Position numbers and translations under genes: made by a program | Shown: positions 8,254 through 16,234 of the stretch, piece after piece | Layout of the letters: every line of letters starts with the position of its first letter | Position numbering within the stretch: position 1 is the stretch's first letter | NCBI GenBank assembly: GCA_964559135.1 | Contig: CAZLGG010000042.1 | Coordinates: forward strand, 1-31,328 | Direction: 5' to 3' | DNA length: 31,328 nucleotides | DNA from: DRQF01 sp964559135 | GTDB lineage: Bacteria > Planctomycetota > GCA-002687715 > DRQF01 | Notes under the pieces: model-generated | Told to the model about the DNA's origin: nothing | What the model saw: only the letters and a program-made list of their open reading frames with translations | The model's database searches: none

Positions 8254-11200
8254 ATGATCAATCGCATCATCGACGCATCGATCAACAACCGGTTCGTCGT
8301 CATCGCAGCTTGGCTACTCGTCGGAGTCATCGGTTGGCAGTCCTTTCAGGATTTGCCCATCGACGCCGTCCCGGACGTGACGAATGTCCAGGTTCAAATC
8401 CTCACGAACACTCCCGGGCTGGCGCCCCAGGAGGTTGAGCGTCTCATCACTTTCCCCGTGGAAACCGCGATGAGCGGGCTTCCAAGAATTGAGGAAATTC
8501 GCTCCGTTTCGAAATTCGGCCTCTCGGCCGTCACCGTCGTCTTTGACGAAGGCACGGATATCTACTGGGCGCGCCAGATGATTTCGGAGCGCCTCGTCCA
8601 GGCCAAGGAAGAGATTCCCCAGGGATACGGGGAACCCGAAATGGGCCCCATCTCCACGGGACTGGGAGAGATCTACAACTTCGAGGTGCGTGGCGAGGGC
8701 TACACGCCCATGGAATTGAGGGAGATTCTCGACTGGACGATCAACTATCAGCTGAGGTCGGTCCGGGGTGTCGTCGAAGTCAACGCGTTCGGCGGAGAGT
8801 TGAAGACCTATCAGATCACCATCGATCCCTCCCGTCTCGTGGCTTACGGGCTGACCCTCTCCGAGGTCTTCGAAGCCGTCGAGAAGAACAATCAGAACGT
8901 CGGCGGCGGCTACATCGTTCATAACGGTGAGCAGTATCTCATTCGCGGCGAGGGGCTCATTGGGAACCTCGAGGATCTGGGCATGATCGTGGTTTCTCAT
9001 GACGATGAGGGGACGCCGATCTACGTGAAGAGCCTGGGCAAGACGGAATTCGCCCCCATGATTCGTCAGGGTGCCGCCACGCGAGACGGCCGCGGCGAAG
9101 CCGTCGTGGGCATCGTCATGATGCTGATGGGCGCCAACTCCAGAACCGTCGCGAAGGACGTACACGCAAAGGTCCAGGAGATTCAGAAGAGTCTTCCCCC
9201 CGGAGTCACGATCGACACCTTCTACGACCGCACGGAACTCGTCGACCGCACCATCGGAACGGTGGCGAAGAATCTCGTCGAAGGCGGCATTCTCGTCATC
9301 GTGATCCTGCTCTTGCTCTTGGGAAGCCTCCGAGGCGGTCTTCTCGTCGCTTTGACGATTCCATTCTCGATGCTCGTCGCCTTGATCTGCATGCGCTATG
9401 CGGGACTCTCGGGCAATCTGATGTCTCTTGGCGCGGTTGATTTCGGGATCATCGTGGACGGCGGCGTCGTGATCATCGAAAACATCGTGCGGTACGTCAG
9501 GCACCATCGAAATGATCCCCGACCCCACATCGAAAAAGTGAGGGCAGCCTGCCACGAGGTCGCAAGGCCCTGTGTCTTTGCGGTGGGGATCATCATGATC
9601 GTCTATCTGCCCATCCTGGCGCTCAGGGGTGTCGAGGGGAAGATGTTTCGCCCCATGGCGCTCACCGTGGTCTTTGCCATGGGGGGGTCCTTGATTTGCG
9701 CCTTGACGCTCATGCCGGTTCTCGCGACGTTCTTTCTCAAGAACGCGACGGAAAAGGATCCGTGGCTCTATCGAGTCATGAGGCGGCCCTACAAGCCACT
9801 CTTGAACCTCGTGCTTCGCGCGCCGAAACGGACGGCGATCATCGCTCTTTCGGCGTTTCTCCTGAGTCTAGGGGTTGCGCCCTACCTGGGGGCTGAATTC
9901 ATTCCGAAACTCGACGAGGGTGCGATTGCCATGCAGGTGTGGCGTATCCCTTCGATCTCCCTCGAGAAATCCAACGAGATCAGCTCGCGGGTCGAAAGCA
10001 TCGTGAAGGAGTTCCCCGAGGTGGATACGATCGTCTCCAGGACGGGACGGCCCGAGATCGCCACGGATCCCATGGGCGTCGAGATCAGTGACACCTACAT
10101 CATGCTGAATCCGAAAGACACGTGGCGGTTCGAGACGAAAGCGGACCTCATCGAGGCGTTCAATGAAGAACTCACCTCGAGGGTTCCAGGTGTGATGTTT
10201 TCCTACTCGCAGCCCATCGAGTTGCGGGTCTCCGAACTCATCAGTGGGGTTCGCTCGGACGTGGCCATCAAGATTTTCGCTAACAGCGGAACCTTGCAGG
10301 ACATGAAGGACTTTGCCGACAAGGTGGCCCAAGTGGTTTCCAAGGTCCGCGGCATGGAGGAGGTCAAGGTCGAGCAGACCGTGGGGCTTCCGACTCTCAA
10401 GATCACCTTGGACCGTGAGGCCATTGCGCGACTCGGCATCAATGCTCGCGACGTTCTCGACGTCGTGGAGACCATTGGCGGGAAGCCTCTCGGTGTCGTG
10501 ATCGAGGGCCAGCGAAGGTTCATCCTGCAAGCGCGATTCGACGCTCTGGTGCGGGAGGATCTGAACCGAGTCAAGGACCTCAAGGTCGCCAGTGTGGGCG
10601 GGGACGAAGGGGGCCGCCGCCTGGTTCCTCTCGGGCAGGTGGCGAAGGTCGAGGTCGTCTCGGGGCCCGCGCAGATCAGTCGCGAGAACATCGGACGTCG
10701 CATCACCATCGAGGCGAACGTGCGAGGTCGTGACCTGGCATCGACCGTCGCGGAGGCGAGGGAGGTCGTGGACCGGGATCTGAAGTTGCCCGCGGGCTGG
10801 TCCATGGCGTGGGGCGGCCAGTTCGAGAACCTCGAAGCGGCGTCGAAGCGCCTTGTGATCCTCGTCCCGTTGGCGCTTCTGCTCATCCTCGTCCTGCTCT
10901 ATTCCACGTTCTCGTCGCTCCGGCTCTCTCTACTCGTGTTCATGAACGTGCCGCTGGCCTTGACGGGAGGGATTGCAGCGCTCTTTCTTCGCGGTTACCC
11001 CTTTTCGATTTCGGCGGGCGTCGGTTTCATCGCGCTGTTCGGCATCGCCGTGATGAACGGCGTGGTCCTCGTCTCCTACATCAAACGATTGCGGGCAGAT
11101 GGGTTGAATGAGGTGGATGCGGCGCGGGATGCGGCTCAGGGGAGGCTTCGGCCCGTACTCATGACGGCACTTTCCGACATCATCGGATTCGTACCCATGG

Positions 11201-11349
11201 CCATCGCCGCGAGTGCGGGAGCGGAGGTGCAGAGGCCTCTCGCGACCGTGGTCATCGGCGGTCTCGTCACGTCTCTTTTGCTGACGTTGTTGGTGTTACC
11301 CGCGGTCTACCGCTGGTTCGCCTCCGACAAGGACGCGATCCCAGCATGA
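8254..11349 (+). CDS. Heavy-metal efflux RND pump (CzcA-type)
   Basis: 1031 aa, usual length for HME-RND pumps. The ATG at 8254 has GGAAGG upstream and gives the family N-terminus INRIID; an ATG at 8218 would overlap the adaptor gene. Topology is one TM, large periplasmic porter loop, TM2-6, repeated in the second half. TM4 carries D396, D402 and E409 with the spacing of the CzcA proton-relay triad (DFGIIVDGGVVIIEN). CusA-type Cu/Ag pumps have a different TM4 sequence (AIGAMVDAAIVMIEN), and the porter loop holds the CzcA-like RPEIATDPMG. Divalent cations (Zn/Co/Ni/Cd) are therefore the likelier substrates. Last gene of the 5003-11349 operon. Confidence 0.93.
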   Translation: MINRIIDASINNRFVVIAAWLLVGVIGWQSFQDLPIDAVPDVTNVQVQILTNTPGLAPQEVERLITFPVETAMSGLPRIEEIRSVSKFGLSAVTVVFDEGTDIYWARQMISERLVQAKEEIPQGYGEPEMGPISTGLGEIYNFEVRGEGYTPMELREILDWTINYQLRSVRGVVEVNAFGGELKTYQITIDPSRLVAYGLTLSEVFEAVEKNNQNVGGGYIVHNGEQYLIRGEGLIGNLEDLGMIVVSHDDEGTPIYVKSLGKTEFAPMIRQGAATRDGRGEAVVGIVMMLMGANSRTVAKDVHAKVQEIQKSLPPGVTIDTFYDRTELVDRTIGTVAKNLVEGGILVIVILLLLLGSLRGGLLVALTIPFSMLVALICMRYAGLSGNLMSLGAVDFGIIVDGGVVIIENIVRYVRHHRNDPRPHIEKVRAACHEVARPCVFAVGIIMIVYLPILALRGVEGKMFRPMALTVVFAMGGSLICALTLMPVLATFFLKNATEKDPWLYRVMRRPYKPLLNLVLRAPKRTAIIALSAFLLSLGVAPYLGAEFIPKLDEGAIAMQVWRIPSISLEKSNEISSRVESIVKEFPEVDTIVSRTGRPEIATDPMGVEISDTYIMLNPKDTWRFETKADLIEAFNEELTSRVPGVMFSYSQPIELRVSELISGVRSDVAIKIFANSGTLQDMKDFADKVAQVVSKVRGMEEVKVEQTVGLPTLKITLDREAIARLGINARDVLDVVETIGGKPLGVVIEGQRRFILQARFDALVREDLNRVKDLKVASVGGDEGGRRLVPLGQVAKVEVVSGPAQISRENIGRRITIEANVRGRDLASTVAEAREVVDRDLKLPAGWSMAWGGQFENLEAASKRLVILVPLALLLILVLLYSTFSSLRLSLLVFMNVPLALTGGIAALFLRGYPFSISAGVGFIALFGIAVMNGVVLVSYIKRLRADGLNEVDAARDAAQGRLRPVLMTALSDIIGFVPMAIAASAGAEVQRPLATVVIGGLVTSLLLTLLVLPAVYRWFASDKDAIPA

Positions 11350-11350
11350 T

Positions 11351-11372
11351 GCGGCTTGCCCCGCTCAGCCGC
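11351..11372. terminator. Possible hairpin after the efflux operon
   Basis: GCGGCT (11351-11356) and AGCCGC (11367-11372) form a 6-bp stem with a 10-nt loop two bases after the pump gene stop. No U-tract follows, so intrinsic termination is uncertain. The gene on the far side converges on this spot. Confidence 0.3.
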
Positions 11373-11410
11373 CACGAGGGACGAGAGACCCGCTGCATCC
11401 ACATTTTCTC

Positions 11411-11477
11411 TCACGGAGGCACGGAGGAGCAAAGAAAAAAGGGAGACATCGATTGAGGTCCACTGACTCCGGGAGGT
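11411..11477. repeat. Dispersed 'cacggaggcacggag' repeat, copy A
   Basis: 67 bp that match copy B (13749-13815) at 58 of 67 positions, starting TCACGGAGGCACGGAGGAGC and ending GGGAGGT. It lies in the 176-bp gap between the convergent pump gene and the 705-aa gene, 48 bp past the stop of the latter. Both copies have the same orientation relative to that gene. The core resembles a short repeat found in many unrelated bacterial genomes and often mis-called as coding ('SHGGTE', 'PPCLRE' peptides). Confidence 0.75.
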
Positions 11478-11525
11478 CATCGGCCCGTGCTACGTCACGT
11501 GAAGGTGCAAGTCGCCGTTCCACGT

Positions 11526-13643
11526 TCAGTAGCTGGGAAGTGAGATGACTCCGAGATCGGTGAAGCCGGGATGGGCTTGAAACACGACGCGTCCGTCGGG
11601 TTTCAATGGGTCCCGGCTCTTGGACCACAGGTAGAGGACATAGTGGCGTCCGGGGATGAGTGCACGGACGCGGGCGACGATGTAGCCACGTGGGCCGCTC
11701 CGTACCACCCTCCATGCATCGTACCATGATCCTTTGGCAAGAAAGTGCCGCAGCTGTTTCGGATCGGTGAAAGCCTGTGCCAAGCTTCGGCCAGCTTGCA
11801 GTTTCAACTGCTCGTCATTCAGAGCGGCGAGGAATCCCGCAAGGCGCTTCCAGTCGAACGCGATCGAATCGGACAATGCATCGATCGGCACTTCAACCTC
11901 AGGCAACTCGGCGAGATTGTGCCACGCGGGAAGGTTTCCGGAACCCCGGAGTCGCTCCATGGTCTGCTGCGTTTCCACGGCGAGTTCTTCCTCCCCGATG
12001 GGAATGACCGAACCCTCCACCCAGGGAAGCCCCTCACCGGACCTTCCTACGCATCGGGCCAGCAGGCGATGATCACGGCCTACAAGGTTCGATATGTCGA
12101 TGACTGCCCCTTTTCCGCATGCTTTGCTCATGAGGTCCGATGTGAGGGGCATTTGAATGACGAGGGGGTCTTGAGTGGCCATCAACCGACCGAAACGGAG
12201 GAGCAGGCTTCCTCCACGGGATTGTATGGTGTCCAAGGTCTTCGGGTGGATCGAGGAACGGATGCGATAACGGCCGTGTTTCTCGAGCCTGATTGAGCGT
12301 TGTCGCCAGGGGGATTGAACCCATGGATTGATCGACAATTGAATGAGAAGAGGCTTGCGCATGCCCGCCAGAGTCGAGGGGACGATGACGTCGACGGCAA
12401 AGGGCAGCCCCCGATCGACGGGTGGCAGGTAGCTCGGCGGCCCGCCTTCGAGGAGAAGGTCGCTGCACGGAGTTTCGTAGAGAAGACCGTCGCCGAATTG
12501 CAAGAGGCACGGAGAATTCAACGGAACATCGCACCACTGAACGCGGGAATCTCCGTGACGTTCCAGAAGAGGAAGTGTGTCGATTGCTGATCCCTCTTTC
12601 TTCAAGGCAATACGAAGCTGTATTGCATCATCAATGGGGATAGGTGCCGAGACACGTACAGTTGGTCCGCTGGCCCTGACGATTTGATCCCAAGGAAACA
12701 TCCGGAGAAGTGCGCCCCCCCGAAGTGGGGCGTCAACCGCTGCGCGCGTTCTGTTGCCCGGGTCTCGAGGGTTGACGATACGTGCTGTGCCGAGAAACGC
12801 TTCCAGTCGGGGGGAGCTGCGAATCCGCACGACGAAGTCGTCCCAATGGGGCTCTTCGAATGTGCTACTCAAACGATGAGGGACGGGGCAACACAACGGC
12901 GAGACGGGAACTGAGAGACTTCCTTCGACGCCGGCCACCACCGGAAGAAAAAAGAGACCGTCGTCGGTCAGGACTGCTTCATCGCGTTCGATGGTTTCGT
13001 GGTCGATCCACGATCGGATGGGGTGGAACAGGCAGCCTCGGCGCCGGGAACAGCCGTCCAGGGGCATCAGACGCGGGTTGGGCCGCCGTTCGCGGATCGG
13101 GGGCCGGTTCTTGTGTCTCGGCACGAAGCGGGGGAGCGAAGCCAGGCGCTGGACTCCACGTCCCTTTTCATCGAGAAACCGAAGCGTGATCACCCGCCGG
13201 TAGCCAGGTAGGCGGATCAACTTGTCCACGATGCGATCTTTCGCCACCTCGACGCGCAGGTGGGCGGTCCCGTAGGCTCCACCATCCAAGTCAAACATAT
13301 ACGTGCCTGGCTCGAGTCCGTGGGGGCCAAGGATGAGAGTTCCCGTGCGGCCTTCCCAACGATGATCCCAGATTGACATCCGGAATGGACCCTTGATCAG
13401 GATGAATCGGAAACCTGGGACGCCGGGGATGTCAGCCTCCGTGAGAATTCTTCCATCATGATCTCGGAGGTGCACCCGGAGGAAAGATGAGCTTCTTTGA
13501 AGTCTTGGGCCGACAACGGGCTCCGTTCGGAGCCCTTCGAGGCGCCTCGATTGGAATGTCGACGTCTGCGCGGCGGTCGACCATGGAATGAGGAGATTGG
13601 TGAAAATGATTCCAAGGATGATCCCGAGCGATTCCCGATTCAT
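11526..13643 (-). CDS. Large secreted protein of unknown function
   Basis: 705 aa with a signal peptide (about residues 7-25, cleavage near STAAQ). No family recognised. Several beta-rich stretches (for example about 55-150 and the C-terminal 60 residues, with GTYMFDLDGG, PGRHYVLYLW) look like Ig/carboxypeptidase-regulatory-like folds seen in planctomycete exported proteins, but this is impressionistic. Residues about 165-215 are rich in Arg/Pro. The region has visibly lower GC than its neighbours and a more even codon usage, which suggests recent or lineage-specific acquisition. It is flanked by two copies of a dispersed repeat. The frame is intact over its whole length, so it is probably a real gene. 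Confidence 0.72.
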   Translation of the reverse strand: MNRESLGIILGIIFTNLLIPWSTAAQTSTFQSRRLEGLRTEPVVGPRLQRSSSFLRVHLRDHDGRILTEADIPGVPGFRFILIKGPFRMSIWDHRWEGRTGTLILGPHGLEPGTYMFDLDGGAYGTAHLRVEVAKDRIVDKLIRLPGYRRVITLRFLDEKGRGVQRLASLPRFVPRHKNRPPIRERRPNPRLMPLDGCSRRRGCLFHPIRSWIDHETIERDEAVLTDDGLFFLPVVAGVEGSLSVPVSPLCCPVPHRLSSTFEEPHWDDFVVRIRSSPRLEAFLGTARIVNPRDPGNRTRAAVDAPLRGGALLRMFPWDQIVRASGPTVRVSAPIPIDDAIQLRIALKKEGSAIDTLPLLERHGDSRVQWCDVPLNSPCLLQFGDGLLYETPCSDLLLEGGPPSYLPPVDRGLPFAVDVIVPSTLAGMRKPLLIQLSINPWVQSPWRQRSIRLEKHGRYRIRSSIHPKTLDTIQSRGGSLLLRFGRLMATQDPLVIQMPLTSDLMSKACGKGAVIDISNLVGRDHRLLARCVGRSGEGLPWVEGSVIPIGEEELAVETQQTMERLRGSGNLPAWHNLAELPEVEVPIDALSDSIAFDWKRLAGFLAALNDEQLKLQAGRSLAQAFTDPKQLRHFLAKGSWYDAWRVVRSGPRGYIVARVRALIPGRHYVLYLWSKSRDPLKPDGRVVFQAHPGFTDLGVISLPSY

Positions 13644-14308
13644 GGTTTAACCGACGGTGTCGATGTCCTTGGGTTCACGATTCGTCGAAAAGCAGGAATC
13701 ACGAGGGTAATCTTGCTGCGAGATGCCATCTGAACGTAGAGCGATTCCTCACGGAGGCACGGAGGAGCAGAGAAGAAAGCGAGATATCGATCGACGTCCC
13801 CTGGCTCCAGGAGGTTCTTGCCCCTTTGGGCGCGCAGATCCCCTGGGCTCAGGCCGTCCAGGAAGCGCCCCACACCTATGCGGATGCGAGCGAGGCGTTC
13901 GGGGGCCAATGACTCTTCGGCCTTCTCCTCCGGGGGTTCGTCGAGTGCCGGGATGGTGGGCGACGATGGCCTTCGAGCGAGGGACGGTGCCCCGGTGTTT
14001 CTCCGCCGTGGAAAAATCGCTTCCGAATCCCAAGACGAGTTGCACCGCTCCACGCGAACGACGCGATCATTCCATTCCTTGCCCTCGAACCTGCTCCGCA
14101 GAAAGCCCTTCGTCTTGTAGAGGCGAGCTCGCTGCGGGATTCCCAGGACGCCGAGACCGAGGGCGAGCTTCCTCTTGGGGTGGGCATGACCCGATTGGAC
14201 GACGCGGATCGGGTGGAGTTCAAGGAAAACCTCGGCGATCCGCGCCTGGCGGGTGGGAAAGCCCACTTTCCAGGTCGCTCCGCGTCTCGTAGCGTGAGCC
14301 GGAACCAT
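13640..14308 (-). CDS. Uncertain 222-aa ORF containing repeat copy B
   Basis: This frame covers the 679-bp gap between the 705-aa gene and the M2 peptidase gene, overlapping the 705-aa start by 4 bp. For: the first about 100 codons have roughly 77% G/C at third positions and a protein-like composition. Against: no Shine-Dalgarno precedes the ATG at 14308, the last third reads through the dispersed repeat (giving the typical spurious APPCLREE peptide), and no family is recognised. It may be a real but extended gene, the remnant of one, or a chance frame. A second reading of the gap on the + strand gives nothing protein-like. Confidence 0.3.
   Translation of the reverse strand: MVPAHATRRGATWKVGFPTRQARIAEVFLELHPIRVVQSGHAHPKRKLALGLGVLGIPQRARLYKTKGFLRSRFEGKEWNDRVVRVERCNSSWDSEAIFPRRRNTGAPSLARRPSSPTIPALDEPPEEKAEESLAPERLARIRIGVGRFLDGLSPGDLRAQRGKNLLEPGDVDRYLAFFSAPPCLREESLYVQMASRSKITLVIPAFRRIVNPRTSTPSVKP
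13749..13815. repeat. Dispersed 'cacggaggcacggag' repeat, copy B
   Basis: 67 bp matching copy A (11411-11477) at 58 of 67 positions. It sits about 105 bp upstream of the 705-aa gene start, so the two copies bracket that gene in direct orientation. Confidence 0.75.
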
Positions 14309-14322
14309 GAGGAGAGTATGCC

Positions 14323-16146
14323 GTGTGGAATCGTCTTTTTTTGCTGCTGGCGGGTTGTGCGATGATGTCCCTCGGGAGCTGCGGGACTCAGGAGAACGTG
14401 CACGTGGACCCGCCGCCTGCGATCATCGAGGAGGCTGATGCATTTCTCAGCGCTTACAGCGCAACGTACCAGAAACTCTACACCGAGGCTTCGGAAGCCG
14501 AATGGGCTTCGAACACGAAGATCGTCGAGGGGGACGACACCAACGCCAAACGCACGCAGGCGGCCCAAGAGGCGATGGCGCGCTTCACGGGCAGCGCCGA
14601 CGTCATCGCAACCGCCCGTGGGTTCCTCGATCACAAGGACTCGCTGCGGCCTCTTCAAGTGAAGCAACTGGATGCCATCCTCTATGCCGCTGCCAACCAG
14701 CCCCAGACCGTGCCGGACCTGGTCAAGGCTCGCATCGCGGCGGAGACGCGGCAGACCGAGCTGCTCTACGGGTACGACTACAAGATCGACGGCAAGTCGG
14801 TGACGACCAACGCCATCGACGACATCCTCAAGACCGAAAACGATCTGGGAAAGAGATTGGCGGCCTGGGAAGCATCGAAGCGAGTCGGGGTCGGCCTGAA
14901 ATCGGGGCTCGAGGATCTGCAGCGATTGCGCAACTCGACCGTGCGGGCTCTCGGGTACGACGACTATTTCAGCTACCAGGTTTCCGACTACGGCATGAGT
15001 CGCCGTGAGCTCCTGGACCTCATGGAGAAGCTCAACAAGGAATTGCGTCCGCTCTACCGAGAGCTGCACACCTACATGCGCTATGAGTTGGCCAATCGGT
15101 ACGGGCAGCCCATCCCCGATCTCATCCCCGCGGAATGGCTACCGAATCGCTGGGGTCAGGATTGGGGGGCGTTGGTGACGGTCGAAGGCTTCGATCTCGA
15201 CGGCGCGCTGCGGAAGAAATCAGCGGGATGGATCATCCATCAGGCGGAGCGCTTCTACCGCTCGCTCGGCTTCGAGGCTCTGCCCCAGAGTTTTTGGGAT
15301 CTCTCTTCCCTCTATCCGCTTCCTCCCGGCACGACTTACAAGAAGAACAACCACGCCTCCGCCTGGCACATGGACCTCGAACGCGACGTGAGATCGCTCA
15401 TGAGCATCGAGCCCAACAGCGAATGGTTCGAAACGACCCATCATGAACTGGGACACATCTACTACTACCTCTCCTATGCGAACCCGGACGTGCCGATTCT
15501 TCTGCGCCGAGGGGCCAACCGTGCATTCCACGAGGCCGTGGGATCGCTCATGGGGTTGGCCGCCATGCAGCCCCGTTTCGCTCAGACCGTGGGCGTGGCG
15601 CCCGAGATGGCTCCGGACCCGATCCAGAACCTCTTGAAGGAGGCTCTCAACTATGTCGTCTTCATTCCGTGGTCCGCTGGGGTCATGACCCGATTCGAGA
15701 ACGATCTGTACGCGGACGAACTCCCCGCCGACCAGTGGAACGACAGGTGGTGGGCGCTCAAGGCCCGGTATCAGGGTATCGCGCCTCCGGGGCCGCGCCC
15801 GGCGAACGCTTGCGATCCGGCGACGAAGACCCACATCAACGACGATGCCGCTCAGTACTACGATTATGCGCTCTCCTACGTCATCCTCTTCCAACTGCAC
15901 GACCACATCGCTCGTGAGATCCTTCACGAGGACCCCCACAACACGAATTATTACGGCCGCCGCGAGGTCGGCGAGTTCTTGCGCGGCCTGCTCCGACCGG
16001 GCGCCACCCGCGATTGGGAAGAACTCTTGAAAGAGGCGACGGGAGAGGGTTTGACTGCGAAGCCCATGCTCAGGTATTTCCAACCGCTCCTGGATTGGTT
16101 GAAGAAAGAGAACGCCGGAAGAAAACATACCCTTCCCCGGCTCTGA
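14323..16146 (+). CDS. M2-family (ACE-like) zinc peptidase, lipoprotein
   Basis: 607 aa. The start is GTG at 14323 with GGAGAG about 8 nt upstream; the nearby ATG at 14318 is out of frame. A lipoprotein signal ends LGSC (Cys20), placing the enzyme in the periplasm or on a membrane. The catalytic site is HELGH at 374-378 with the third zinc ligand E404 in FHEAVG, as in angiotensin-converting enzyme; the spacing is two residues longer (YANPDVPILLRRGAN against the ACE loop). RWGQDW and the C-terminal helices also fit M2. Family members are dipeptidyl carboxypeptidases; here a peptide-scavenging role is inferred. An 88-bp gap separates it from the next gene. Confidence 0.93.
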   Translation: MWNRLFLLLAGCAMMSLGSCGTQENVHVDPPPAIIEEADAFLSAYSATYQKLYTEASEAEWASNTKIVEGDDTNAKRTQAAQEAMARFTGSADVIATARGFLDHKDSLRPLQVKQLDAILYAAANQPQTVPDLVKARIAAETRQTELLYGYDYKIDGKSVTTNAIDDILKTENDLGKRLAAWEASKRVGVGLKSGLEDLQRLRNSTVRALGYDDYFSYQVSDYGMSRRELLDLMEKLNKELRPLYRELHTYMRYELANRYGQPIPDLIPAEWLPNRWGQDWGALVTVEGFDLDGALRKKSAGWIIHQAERFYRSLGFEALPQSFWDLSSLYPLPPGTTYKKNNHASAWHMDLERDVRSLMSIEPNSEWFETTHHELGHIYYYLSYANPDVPILLRRGANRAFHEAVGSLMGLAAMQPRFAQTVGVAPEMAPDPIQNLLKEALNYVVFIPWSAGVMTRFENDLYADELPADQWNDRWWALKARYQGIAPPGPRPANACDPATKTHINDDAAQYYDYALSYVILFQLHDHIAREILHEDPHNTNYYGRREVGEFLRGLLRPGATRDWEELLKEATGEGLTAKPMLRYFQPLLDWLKKENAGRKHTLPRL

Positions 16147-16234
16147 TTCTGGGAGCTCCGGCGTATAGGTCTTCGTTGATAGGATGGATGCCCCGCATCG
16201 GTGGGGGAACGCGAGGAGTTCGAGGAGACATTTC

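Noticed and set aside
8314..9555. 413-codon reverse frame opposite the RND pump gene
   Set aside because: A shadow of high-GC coding sequence in the opposite strand; no motif or SD.
13876..15069. 397-codon reverse frame opposite the M2 peptidase gene
   Set aside because: It overlaps the peptidase coding sequence, lacks an SD and shows no family; the + strand is clearly coding with the HELGH site.
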